A program made the translations under genes and the position numbers. This document shows, piece by piece, positions 6,620 to 14,201 of a stretch of DNA of 15,431 nucleotides (its first letter is position 1; every line of letters starts with the position of its first letter). The DNA is from Bacteroidota bacterium (lineage in GTDB: Bacteria > Bacteroidota > Bacteroidia > Chitinophagales > LD1): positions 1 through 15,431 of the forward strand of contig JAFDYP010000033.1 of the NCBI GenBank assembly GCA_018267355.1, written 5' to 3'. The notes beneath the pieces were generated by a model. The model ran no database searches. It had not been told where the DNA came from and saw only the letters and a list, made by a program, of their open reading frames with translations.

Positions 6620-8173
6620 TCACTGTACAGCAGATACTTTTTTGTTAAAAGTCTTCATAGCATAGGTGGCAAAGTTTTGCAAGGTTGCCATAAAGGCTAA
6701 CAGCATCAACGGCAGCAGTGGCAAGGTGTACCGCTCCTCCAGCCCGCGAAAGAAGTAACACAGGTAAAAGAAATAGGCAGCTATGAGCCATCCTAAAATC
6801 AACCTTGCCGTCCTTTCTCCCCTGATGAGAAAATATAGGAAAGAAAGACAACATGCCACATGCAGCAATAGAAAGATCAGGCGTAGTCCCTCCATCCACC
6901 AGGTGCCCCGCCAGGTGTGCTGAAATATCCAGAGAGACAGATTTGAGTGGACTGAAGCTATCTTAAATACCCTGAGCGGAACGAGCACATGGCACCGCAG
7001 CGGATGGGTACTACCTACCTGCGCCGTGTAGCGATCAAAAGTGCGGATCACCTCCCGCTCTATGAGCGAAATGGTATCCGGCATGGCAGTTCCCCGGGGG
7101 TAGTGATCCCGCTGATAAACGATAGACGACCTGTACAGGTGATAGGCCTTGCGCAGATCTGCCTCGCCCAGGTCCCGCCGCACCAGAGGCGGGATGGTCA
7201 TGAGAATGCTATCGATATGCACCTCGCCGGTATCTCCACGCATAGTGGCCTGCCAGAGCGGCACCATAGATTCATGAAAAGTACGCCCCTCCATCCCAAA
7301 GCTGCTGGCGAAGCGCCAGATGGCTTGGTGTGTAGGGCGAAACTGAGAGTTATTCTCCGCATAGTAGATGGGATAGATGCCTACCCACTCGCCGGCTATC
7401 CGGTAGCTGCGGTAGGCCCACATGGTGAGTGGCAGCGCTATGATCAGGATATTGAGTAGCACAAAAGCGCTTCTACGCAGTATGGGCAGGCGCTGAGCAG
7501 ACCACCACACCATGAGCGGCAAAGCCGCTGCGAAGATCAGCAACACCGGCCTGACCAGACCGATATAGCTCATCAGTACAGCAGCTAGCAGGTAAAAGAA
7601 CGGCCCCCGCCTGCGGTACGCCAGCAATAGCAGAAATATATAGGCGATCATCAGCGCCGGCGTGATGCCTTCTGTCAGGCTATAGTATAAAAAGCCTATG
7701 GCAAAAGGGCTCAGGCCATATATAGCCTCAGCCACCAGCGCCCATCCGGCAGAGAGACCCAGCATCAGCCCGACACGATACAGCAGAAGAGTAGCAATAG
7801 CAAAAAGCAGGACCTGTATATACCTGAAGTACCTCTGTGCTGCATCATAGCCCCAAATTTTCATCAGCGCATACCTGAAAAGGCCGTAGCCCGGCGTGCG
7901 CAGGAAGTAGGACTGGCGGCCCGGATTATTGTCCCGCCAGATATGATAGTGATAGTAGTTTTCCGCTGGGCGGATATAGGCAGCATCGTCTACCGTAGCC
8001 ACCCATCCCCAGCTGGTATCGGTTTTGGTGGTATGCTCTGTGCGCTCTACTTCTTTTAGTGCATGGATATTGGCCTCATTGTATCCTATAGCTGTGAAAA
8101 AGGATAGTAGCGCTATGAGTAGTGCTGCCAAGGCGTGATGGTGCCTGATAAAATGGGATACCGGCTGTTTCAA
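6620..8173 (-). CDS. GT-C fold polytopic membrane glycosyltransferase (PMT/ArnT-like)
   Basis: This 517-residue protein has about 10 hydrophobic segments and looks like a GT-C glycosyltransferase, a class that transfers sugars from polyprenyl-phosphate donors on the periplasmic side of the inner membrane. After the first membrane segment (about 14-30), the long outer loop carries V-D62-D63-A-A-Y, where this class has its catalytic acid, and R92-TPGYGLF, which resembles the RPPGYPLF motif of PMT_2/GT39 relatives. Near the C-terminus, EERYTLPLLPLMLL matches the typical last segment. The start is TTG: an in-frame TGA lies five codons upstream, there is no ATG between, and the first internal Met is near residue 104, beyond the first membrane segment and the catalytic loop. 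No sugar-nucleotide or lipid-carrier genes lie nearby, so donor and acceptor are unknown. The HU terminator is 58 bases upstream. Confidence 0.72.
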   Translation of the reverse strand: MKQPVSHFIRHHHALAALLIALLSFFTAIGYNEANIHALKEVERTEHTTKTDTSWGWVATVDDAAYIRPAENYYHYHIWRDNNPGRQSYFLRTPGYGLFRYALMKIWGYDAAQRYFRYIQVLLFAIATLLLYRVGLMLGLSAGWALVAEAIYGLSPFAIGFLYYSLTEGITPALMIAYIFLLLLAYRRRGPFFYLLAAVLMSYIGLVRPVLLIFAAALPLMVWWSAQRLPILRRSAFVLLNILIIALPLTMWAYRSYRIAGEWVGIYPIYYAENNSQFRPTHQAIWRFASSFGMEGRTFHESMVPLWQATMRGDTGEVHIDSILMTIPPLVRRDLGEADLRKAYHLYRSSIVYQRDHYPRGTAMPDTISLIEREVIRTFDRYTAQVGSTHPLRCHVLVPLRVFKIASVHSNLSLWIFQHTWRGTWWMEGLRLIFLLLHVACCLSFLYFLIRGERTARLILGWLIAAYFFYLCYFFRGLEERYTLPLLPLMLLAFMATLQNFATYAMKTFNKKVSAVQ

Positions 8174-8231
8174 AATATTTTGCTGTCAGTAAAGATAAGA
8201 CATACCTCCCGCTCCGGTCTGCCCGAAAAAA

Positions 8232-8261
8232 GAAATCCCCTCCGCATATGGAGGGGATTTC
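8232..8261 (-). terminator. Strong intrinsic terminator of the HU gene
   Basis: A perfect 12-bp stem (8232-8243 with 8250-8261) closes a 6-base GCATAT loop. Read on the minus strand, the 3' arm ends in TTTC and is followed by TTTTTTCGGG, a clear U tract. It begins 22 bases after the HU stop codon. Read on the plus strand, no T tract follows, so it acts for the minus strand. Confidence 0.88.
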
Positions 8262-8283
8262 CCGATAGATCTGGTAGACAATA

Positions 8284-8559
8284 TTACTTGTTTACTCTCT
8301 TAGCGAGCTCAGCGCCAGCCTTGAACTTAGCTACCTTTTTAGCCTTGATCTTGATCTCTTTGCCGGTGCGTGGGTTGCGGCCTGTACGTGCAGCGCGCTT
8401 AGCTACTGAGAAAGTACCGAAGCCAACGAGGGTTACCTTGTTGCCTTTAGCCAGTGTAGATTCTACTGCACCGATCACAGCGTCCAGAGCATCTGCAGCC
8501 TGGCCCTTAGTGATCTTCGCGTCTTTTGCGATCTTGTCTACGAGTTCTCCCTTATTCAT
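8284..8559 (-). CDS. hup: HU-family histone-like DNA-binding protein
   Basis: This 91-residue protein is an HU-type nucleoid protein that binds and bends DNA without strong sequence preference and acts as a dimer. The start at 8559 ([14 protein letters not shown]) gives the family's usual length of about 90 residues. The frame stays open upstream to 8685, but those 42 residues do not resemble HU. Residues 1-40 form the helical dimerisation part. The HU/IHF signature covers about 46-65 ([21 protein letters not shown]), with the R61-N62-P63 tip that inserts into the minor groove. The C-terminal strands and helix are Lys-rich. The gene stands alone with its own terminator and diverges from the small lipoprotein gene across 290 bases. 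Confidence 0.96.
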   Translation of the reverse strand: MNKGELVDKIAKDAKITKGQAADALDAVIGAVESTLAKGNKVTLVGFGTFSVAKRAARTGRNPRTGKEIKIKAKKVAKFKAGAELAKRVNK

Positions 8560-8601
8560 TGTGTTTTTGTTTATAGGGGTTATGAATTGATTAACGCTGA
8601 C

Positions 8602-8631
8602 GAAAGTATAAGGATGCCTTTCACTTTCAAA
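8602..8631 (-). promoter_or_regulatory. hup: Possible HU promoter
   Basis: Read on the minus strand, TTTG (8631-8628) is followed after 17 bases by TATACTTTC (8610-8602), roughly 40 bases before the HU start. This resembles the Bacteroidota -33 TTTG and -7 TAnnTTTG elements, but the -7 box has an extra base and ends in C. The match is partial and no transcript start is known. Confidence 0.3.
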
Positions 8632-8733
8632 GCGCCTCCGCCACTGCTGCTGTGCATAAGTGCGCCCTGTATCCCGCACTATCACAAGGTTTTAGCGCAA
8701 ATAGTTGATTTTCAATATTATGCGCTGAAACCC

Positions 8734-8828
8734 TTGCTATCATTGCCTTTCAGAGTCTGTTGATATTTCATATTTTCCGCCATATGATTCATTCGCTTTG
8801 ATAAATGCTTTGCTATCACTAGCTTTCA
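8734..8828 (+). repeat. Pair of 19-bp imperfect direct repeats
   Basis: TTGCTATCA-TTGC-CTTTCA (8734-8752) and TTGCTATCA-CTAG-CTTTCA (8810-8828) agree at 16 of 19 positions and start 76 bases apart, close to seven helical turns. The second copy overlaps the candidate -7 element of the lipoprotein gene. They could be paired regulator sites or simply a local duplication. Confidence 0.5.
8797..8827 (+). promoter_or_regulatory. Candidate promoter of the small lipoprotein gene
   Basis: TTTG at 8797-8800 is separated by exactly 19 bases from TAGCTTTC at 8820-8827. That fits the Bacteroidota -33 TTTG, N19-21, -7 TAnnTTTG pattern at all but the last base. It would give a leader of roughly 15-20 bases before the ATG at 8850. 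This is the best-spaced promoter candidate in the window. Confidence 0.45.
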
Positions 8829-8849
8829 TCATCAATAAACTCTTTTGCC

Positions 8850-9071
8850 ATGCGTCATCTTATGCTTGTCATCTTTGCTTCCTTTCTGATACATGCTACA
8901 GGCTGTAATAACAATAAGATACCATGTCCTACCTATGCCGACTCTACCCCTGAGAAAAAGAAAAAGGGAAAACCCGGTTCACAGCAACCTGAGCTGCCTA
9001 AATCATACAAAGCCAAGAGCGGCGTACTACCCTCTGATGGCGGAGGTAAGCGTACCAAAGTACCGCGCTAG
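8850..9071 (+). CDS. Small putative lipoprotein, Lys-rich
   Basis: This 73-residue product starts with a short lipoprotein-type signal (MRHLMLVIFASFLIHATGC). C19 is the likely lipidated cysteine; the ATGC lipobox has Ala rather than Leu at -3, which is tolerated. The mature part of about 55 residues has a NKIPCPTYAD segment with a second cysteine, a KKKKGK stretch, and a polar tail ending in GGGKRTKVPR. I do not recognise the family. Support for a real gene comes from the lipobox, a well-spaced upstream promoter candidate, and its fit between neighbours, ending 2 bases before the convergent recG stop. A second open frame starting at 8893 in another register overlaps it, but lacks any export signal. 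Periplasmic or outer-membrane anchoring is inferred. Confidence 0.62.
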   Translation: MRHLMLVIFASFLIHATGCNNNKIPCPTYADSTPEKKKKGKPGSQQPELPKSYKAKSGVLPSDGGGKRTKVPR

Positions 9072-9073
9072 TT

Positions 9074-11176
9074 TTAGCTAATCTTGCTCCAGGTAGTATC
9101 TTTCGCTTCCGTTTCGAGATAAGTTCTGAGTCGTTGATTTTCCGGTTTGACCAGATCCGGATCAGTATCTATGAGTGTGAATGCCTCCTGGCGTGCAGCA
9201 TCCAGTATATGTACATCTTCGGAGAGGTCTGCTATGCGCAGGTTCACAGCACCACTTTGTCGCGTGCCATCCAGATCACCAGGGCCCCGCAGCTTTAGGT
9301 CTTCTTCTGCTATGATGAAACCATCATTTGTCGCGCAGAGCACTTCCACCCTTTTCTTGGAGACAGGATTTAATTTGGCTCCGGTCATCAATATACAATA
9401 GGACTGCGAAGCGCCACGACCCACACGACCACGCAGCTGGTGTAGCTGTGACAGGCCAAAGCGCTCCGTATTTTCTATCACCATCACACTGGCATTAGGC
9501 ACATTGACGCCTACCTCTATCACAGTCGTAGCGATCATGATCTGTGTCTCGCCTTTCACAAAGCGCCGCATCTCGTAGTCTTTGTCTTGTGGCTTCATCT
9601 TGCCATGCACGATGCTGATCTGATAGTTTGGTTTTGGGAAGGCTCGCGATAAACTCTCATAACCGTCCATGAGGTTCTTGAGATCAGACTCCTCAGAGTC
9701 TTCTATCATCGGGTAGACAAAGTATATCTGCCTGCCCTCTGCTATCTGCTCGCGCACAAATCCGAACACTCGCAGCCTGTCGCTATCCGTACGGTGCACG
9801 GTGCGGATCGCCTTGCGCCCCGGAGGCAGTTCATCTATTACTGACACATCGAGGTCGCCGTATACAGTCATGGCCAGCGTGCGCGGGATAGGCGTAGCAG
9901 TCATAACCAGCACATGTGGCGGCTTCACGTTCTTTGCCCAGAGCTTGGAGCGCTGCTCCACGCCAAAGCGGTGCTGCTCATCTATCACCACCATGCCGAG
10001 ATTTTTAAACTCGACGGTAGGCTCTATCAGTGCATGCGTGCCTATCACGATATGGATGTTCCCCTCCTTCAGGTTATTGAGGATGTAGTTGCGCGTTTTA
10101 CCTTTTACACTTCCTGTCAGCAGTACAACCTCTAGTCCTAGTCCTTTCACCAGTGGCTCGATACTCGCATAGTGCTGCTGTGCCAATATCTCTGTAGGTG
10201 CCATGAGGCAGGCCTGAAAACCATTGTCTATAGCCATCAGCATGGTGAGCAGTGCGACGATCGTTTTGCCACTGCCTACATCGCCCTGAAGCAGCCGGTT
10301 CATCTGCTTGCCTGAGAGTGTATCCTTGCGGATATCGCGCAGCACGCGCTTCTGTGCGTCCGTCAGTGAGAAGGGCAGCTTTTCTTTATAGAACTTATCA
10401 AAGTAGTGATCGATCTTCTCCAGCACAAAGCCGCGCACGGTATTGCTGCGGTTGGCTTTCAGCTTCATCACCTTCAGCTGTATCTGAAACAGCTCATCAA
10501 ACTTGATGCGAAACTGTGCATCTGCCAAAGCGTGTTCATTCTTTGGGAAGTGGATATTGCGCATGGCTTCATAGCGTGCCATGAGCTTTTGCCTGGATAG
10601 CACTGCCTCCGGCAGGTACTCCGGTATATCGCGCTCGCCAGCCTGCTCTACCATCTTGTGTGTCATCTTCTGTATGGCCCTCGAGTCTATGAATTTCTTC
10701 TTAGCTTTCTCAGTAGTGGGGTAAACAGGCTGCAAGCCTGGTGCTGCGTCCTTCTTATACTCGCTGGCCAGCTCCATCTCGGGATGCGGGATATTGTAAT
10801 CGCCGTTGAAGTAATTGGGTTTGCCAAAGAGGATGTACTCTGTATTCAGTTTCAGGATGCGCTCGATCCAGTTGGCCCCCTGAAACCAGACGAGCTGAAT
10901 CTCACCGGTGCCATCTACAAAGCCTGCCACCAGCCTCCTGCCGCGGCCTGTACCGACCATGTCAAAATAGGTGATCTTGCCTCTCAGCTGGATATACTGC
11001 GTATTGAAATTGATCTCGCGTATCTCGTGTATGACCGAGCGGTCTACATAGCGGAAAGGATAATAATACAACAGGTCACGGAAGGTCGCGATCTCAAACT
11101 CCTTGCGCATGACCTCGCCTTTGGCGGGGCCTACACCTTTGAGGTATTCTATAGGAGTATTGAGGAATGAGGACAT
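9074..11176 (-). CDS. recG: ATP-dependent DNA helicase RecG
   Basis: This 700-residue protein has the usual length and layout of RecG, which drives branch migration and regression of stalled replication forks and processes Holliday junctions. The N-terminal wedge region opens with TPIEYLKGVGPAKGEVM and YYYPFRYVDRS, followed by an OB-fold with QLVWFQG. The helicase core has Walker A GDVGSGKT (298-305, K304), the DEQH box (399-402), MTATPIPRTLAMT, and motif VI QLRGRVGRG (580-588). All key motifs are intact. The start at 11176 matches family N-termini. The gene lies 86 bases after the aconitase stop, with the aconitase terminator between them, and its stop faces the small lipoprotein stop 2 bases away. 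Confidence 0.97.
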   Translation of the reverse strand: MSSFLNTPIEYLKGVGPAKGEVMRKEFEIATFRDLLYYYPFRYVDRSVIHEIREINFNTQYIQLRGKITYFDMVGTGRGRRLVAGFVDGTGEIQLVWFQGANWIERILKLNTEYILFGKPNYFNGDYNIPHPEMELASEYKKDAAPGLQPVYPTTEKAKKKFIDSRAIQKMTHKMVEQAGERDIPEYLPEAVLSRQKLMARYEAMRNIHFPKNEHALADAQFRIKFDELFQIQLKVMKLKANRSNTVRGFVLEKIDHYFDKFYKEKLPFSLTDAQKRVLRDIRKDTLSGKQMNRLLQGDVGSGKTIVALLTMLMAIDNGFQACLMAPTEILAQQHYASIEPLVKGLGLEVVLLTGSVKGKTRNYILNNLKEGNIHIVIGTHALIEPTVEFKNLGMVVIDEQHRFGVEQRSKLWAKNVKPPHVLVMTATPIPRTLAMTVYGDLDVSVIDELPPGRKAIRTVHRTDSDRLRVFGFVREQIAEGRQIYFVYPMIEDSEESDLKNLMDGYESLSRAFPKPNYQISIVHGKMKPQDKDYEMRRFVKGETQIMIATTVIEVGVNVPNASVMVIENTERFGLSQLHQLRGRVGRGASQSYCILMTGAKLNPVSKKRVEVLCATNDGFIIAEEDLKLRGPGDLDGTRQSGAVNLRIADLSEDVHILDAARQEAFTLIDTDPDLVKPENQRLRTYLETEAKDTTWSKIS

Positions 11177-11180
11177 CGGT

Positions 11181-11188
11181 CAAAAGTA
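11181..11188 (-). promoter_or_regulatory. recG: Exact -7-type element just before recG
   Basis: Read on the minus strand, TACTTTTG matches the Bacteroidota -7 consensus TAnnTTTG exactly and ends 4 bases before the recG ATG. No TTG or TTTG lies about 19-21 bases further upstream. If used, transcription would begin at or next to the ATG and the mRNA would be leaderless. An eight-base match in an AT-rich gap can also arise by chance. Confidence 0.3.
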
Positions 11189-11213
11189 AAAAATACTGAA
11201 TAGACCTAAATGA

Positions 11214-11239
11214 AAACAGCCTCCAAATGGAGGCTGTTT
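11214..11239 (-). terminator. Terminator hairpin after aconitase
   Basis: A perfect 11-bp stem, AAACAGCCTCC with GGAGGCTGTTT, encloses a 4-base AAAT loop. Read on the minus strand, the 3' arm gives TGTTTTCATTT, a broken T tract. It begins 23 bases after the aconitase stop codon and 37 bases before the recG start, where a terminator is expected. Confidence 0.78.
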
Positions 11240-11262
11240 CGTGGTATTCTGTTCACATTGCT

Positions 11263-13539
11263 TTATGCGTGTGCAGCAGCAGCTTTAGCACGGATGATAT
11301 TCAGGGCGCCACCGGCCTTGAACCATTCGATCTGCTGCTCGTTGTAGGTATGGTTTACCTGTATCTCGTCCTTACTGCCATCTTTGTGGTTCAGCACCAC
11401 AGTCAGCGGCTTGCCCGGGGCGAATGAGGTCAGGCCCAGGATATCGATGCTGTCATCTTCCTGCACCTTGTTGTAATCATTCTTATCCGCGAAGGTGAGG
11501 CCGAGCATCCCCTGCTTCTTCAGGTTGGTCTCGTGAATACGTGCGAAAGACTTCACGAGGATAGCGCGGACACCGAGGTGGCGTGGCTCCATCGCTGCGT
11601 GCTCGCGGCTGGATCCTTCACCATAGTTCTCATCACCTACTACGATAGAGCCGAGGCCTGCAGCCTTGTAGGCGCGCTGTACCTTTGGCACTTCGTCATA
11701 GGCGCCGGTCATTTCGTTCTTCACAGAGTTTGTTTTCTCGTTAAAGAAGTTGGTAGCGCCGATGAGCATGTTGTTAGAGATATTATCCAGGTGGCCACGG
11801 TATTTTAGCCATGGACCAGCCATAGAGATATGGTCAGTAGTACACTTGCCCTTGGCCTTGATCAGTAGCTTGAGTCCCTTGATGTCAGTACCCTCCCATG
11901 GAGCGAAGGAGTACAGCAGCTGCAGACGGTCAGACTCTGGGTTGACCACTACATTGATGCCACTGCCATCAGCAGCCGGAGCCTGATAGCCCGGATCATC
12001 TACTGCAAAGCCCTTGGTAGGCAGCTCGTAGCCAGATGGTGGATCGAGCTTCACGGTCTCACCTTTCTCATTGACCAGTGTATCGGTGAGCGGGTTGAAG
12101 GTCAGGTCGCCGGCGATAGCGAGTGCTGTGGTCAGCTCAGGAGATGCTACGAAGGCATAAGTATTAGGGTTGCCATCCTGACGGGCAGCAAAGTTACGGT
12201 TGAAAGAGTGAACGATGGTGTTCTTCTCTTTCTTGTCTGCGCCTGCGCGTGCCCACATACCGATGCACGGACCGCATGCGTTAGCATACACTTCTGCGCC
12301 GATCTTGTTGAAAGTATTGATGAAACCATCACGGTCTATAGTGAAGCGGATCTGCTCAGAGCCCGGCGTAATGCTGAATTCAGCCTTTGCCTTCAGGTTC
12401 TTGTCAGCTACCTGCTGCGCGAGAGATACTGCGCGGGAGATATCTTCGTAAGAAGAGTTTGTACAGCTACCGATCAGGCCTACTTGTACCTTGGTAGGCC
12501 AGCCGTTTGCAGCAGCAGCCTCTTTCATTTTAGAGATAGGTGTAGCGAGATCCGGTGTGAATGGACCATTGATATATGGCTCCAGCTCGTCCAGGTTGAT
12601 CTCGATCAGTTCGTCAAAGTATTTAGCAGGATCAGCATATACCTCTGGGTCAGCGTTCAGGTGTTCCTTCACGCCATTGGCCAGGTCAGCTACATCTGCG
12701 CGGCTTGTGGCGCGCAGGTAGCGCTCCATGCTCTCGTCATAGCCGAATGTAGAGGTAGTAGCGCCGATCTCAGCACCCATGTTGCAGATAGTACCCTTAC
12801 CGGTACAGCTCAGAGAGACCGCACCATCACCGAAATATTCTACGATAGCACCTGTTCCACCCTTTACGGTCAGGATACCGGCCACTTTCAGGATCACGTC
12901 TTTTGCAGAAGCCCAGCCATTCAGTTTGCCGGTCAGCTTCACGCCGATCAGCTTAGGCCACTTGAGCTCCCATGGCAGGCCCGCCATCACGTCTACCGCG
13001 TCAGCGCCACCTACACCGATGGCCACCATACCGAGGCCGCCGGCATTCACCGTGTGAGAGTCCGTGCCGATCATCATACCGCCCGGGAATGCATAGTTCT
13101 CCAGCACGATCTGGTGGATGATACCTGCACCCGGCTTCCAGAAGCCGATGCCATATTTATTAGATACAGATGCAAGGAAGTCGTATACCTCTTTATTGCC
13201 CGAGTTGGCCACCTCGAGGTCAGCCTTGGAGCCTACCTTGGCAGTGATCAGGTGGTCGCAGTGTACCGTAGACGGCACCGCAGCCTTCTTGCGGCCGGCA
13301 GTCATAAACTGGAGCAGCGCCATCTGAGCTGTGGCATCCTGCATGGCTACGCGGTCCGGTGCGAAGTCTACGTATGATTTGGTACGCTCAAATACGACAG
13401 GCTTTTGATCGCTGTGCAGGTGAGAGTAAAGTATCTTTTCTGTGAGGGTAAGCGGCTTGCCGGTGAGTGCACGGGCGGCCTGAACCTTGGCAGGAAGTGC
13501 TTCATACACTTTCCTGATCATTTCTATGTCAAATGCCAT
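11263..13539 (-). CDS. acn: Aconitate hydratase, mitochondrial-like type
   Basis: This 758-residue enzyme interconverts citrate and isocitrate through cis-aconitate in the TCA cycle, using a [4Fe-4S] cluster in the cytoplasm. The cluster ligands are visible: C359 in [10 protein letters not shown] and C422 and C425 in [11 protein letters not shown]. Their spacing equals that of mitochondrial aconitase (358, 421, 424 in the mature mammalian enzyme). Other landmarks are [26 protein letters not shown] and the C-terminal swivel domain with [15 protein letters not shown]. The length of about 755 fits the mitochondrial-like class common in Bacteroidota rather than the longer AcnA or AcnB. The start ([18 protein letters not shown]) matches the family and has no Shine-Dalgarno sequence. 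The gene has its own terminator. A 164-base gap separates it from yjbQ. Confidence 0.97.
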   Translation of the reverse strand: MAFDIEMIRKVYEALPAKVQAARALTGKPLTLTEKILYSHLHSDQKPVVFERTKSYVDFAPDRVAMQDATAQMALLQFMTAGRKKAAVPSTVHCDHLITAKVGSKADLEVANSGNKEVYDFLASVSNKYGIGFWKPGAGIIHQIVLENYAFPGGMMIGTDSHTVNAGGLGMVAIGVGGADAVDVMAGLPWELKWPKLIGVKLTGKLNGWASAKDVILKVAGILTVKGGTGAIVEYFGDGAVSLSCTGKGTICNMGAEIGATTSTFGYDESMERYLRATSRADVADLANGVKEHLNADPEVYADPAKYFDELIEINLDELEPYINGPFTPDLATPISKMKEAAAANGWPTKVQVGLIGSCTNSSYEDISRAVSLAQQVADKNLKAKAEFSITPGSEQIRFTIDRDGFINTFNKIGAEVYANACGPCIGMWARAGADKKEKNTIVHSFNRNFAARQDGNPNTYAFVASPELTTALAIAGDLTFNPLTDTLVNEKGETVKLDPPSGYELPTKGFAVDDPGYQAPAADGSGINVVVNPESDRLQLLYSFAPWEGTDIKGLKLLIKAKGKCTTDHISMAGPWLKYRGHLDNISNNMLIGATNFFNEKTNSVKNEMTGAYDEVPKVQRAYKAAGLGSIVVGDENYGEGSSREHAAMEPRHLGVRAILVKSFARIHETNLKKQGMLGLTFADKNDYNKVQEDDSIDILGLTSFAPGKPLTVVLNHKDGSKDEIQVNHTYNEQQIEWFKAGGALNIIRAKAAAAHA

Positions 13540-13662
13540 GACTTTTGATTTGTGAGTTTACGATTGAAAAACTGATTAAGATAATGCGAATATATATCCT
13601 TTTACGATGAGGACGGGACGAAGTGCCGGATATTTGAAGATTGTTAGCGTTTTTTCTCTATT

Positions 13663-13697
13663 AGCGAAAATTCGCTGAACTGAATTATTCCATTCAG
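13663..13697. repeat. Two short inverted repeats between yjbQ and aconitase
   Basis: AGCGAA/TTCGCT (13663-13676, 2-base centre) and CTGAAT/ATTCAG (13680-13697, 6-base loop) lie side by side about 125-160 bases upstream of the aconitase ATG, just after the yjbQ stop. Neither is followed by a T tract on the minus strand, so they are poor terminators. They could be operator half-sites or RNA structure at the yjbQ 3' end. The rest of this 164-base gap shows nothing clear. Confidence 0.4.
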
Positions 13698-13703
13698 ATT
13701 AAT

Positions 13704-14114
13704 CTAAGCCAGAATAGTAGCTACTAGCCGACGGGCGCCGCCCGATTCCCTAAACTCGCAGAGGTAAATACCCTGCCAGGTGCCCAGATTGAGTTTATGA
13801 TTGGAGATAGGTATCGATACAGAGGAGCCGGCCAGCACAGACTTGACATGGGCGGGCATGTCGTCGGGGCCTTCATCGTTATGTGTGTAGTATTGTTCAC
13901 GCTCCACTACTATCCGGTTAAAGGCTGTCTCAAAATCGACGCGCACAGATGGATCAGCATTCTCATTGATGGCCAGTGCAGCAGAGGTGTGTTTGATAAA
14001 GAGCTGCAGCAGGCCCGTCTCCGGCAGAGGAGGCAGGTTGCGTACTACCAGATCTGTGATCAGGTGAAAGCCGCGCTTGTGCGCAGGTATGGTTAGCTCT
14101 GTCTGGTGTACCAT
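13704..14114 (-). CDS. yjbQ: YjbQ family protein (UPF0047)
   Basis: This 136-residue protein matches the YjbQ/UPF0047 family almost end to end (the E. coli member is about 138 residues). Family marks are LFIKHTSAALAINENADPSVR (H42), HNDEGPDDMPAHVKSVLAGSS (H78, D84/D85, H89) and LGTWQGIYLCEFRESGG near the end; the histidines probably bind metal. Members are often annotated as secondary thiamine-phosphate synthase because some show weak activity of that kind, but the true role is uncertain. The start at 14114 gives the family N-terminus. The gene diverges from the permease gene across 87 bases. Aconitase follows in the same direction after 164 bases, with no obvious functional link. Confidence 0.93.
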   Translation of the reverse strand: MVHQTELTIPAHKRGFHLITDLVVRNLPPLPETGLLQLFIKHTSAALAINENADPSVRVDFETAFNRIVVEREQYYTHNDEGPDDMPAHVKSVLAGSSVSIPISNHKLNLGTWQGIYLCEFRESGGARRLVATILA

Positions 14115-14201
14115 ATCTGGTTTATTTGCATGACTAAAGTAGCAAATAACAGACCCGTAGTATCTTTATACTTTGATAAAAAACGCCCACCTTTGCTGCG
14201 T

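Larger units (their letters stand above)
8560..8849. other. 290-bp divergent intergenic region, HU and lipoprotein
   Basis: No gene with a plausible start and composition is visible here. The region holds candidate promoters for both flanking genes and a pair of 19-base direct repeats on the lipoprotein side. It is clearly more AT-rich than the coding sequence on either side, as expected for a divergent control region. Confidence 0.6.

Noticed and set aside
8560..8685. N-terminal extension of HU
   Set aside because: The extra 42 residues do not resemble HU proteins, and the start at 8559 gives the family length and N-terminus.
12208..13377. A 389-codon open frame antisense to aconitase
   Set aside because: It lies wholly inside a strongly conserved aconitase gene, its translation has no recognisable domain, and it is explained by the codon bias of the real gene.
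14106..14201. Upstream GTG extension of the permease
   Set aside because: It overlaps the start of yjbQ and adds residues that do not belong to the family; the start at 14202 fits.
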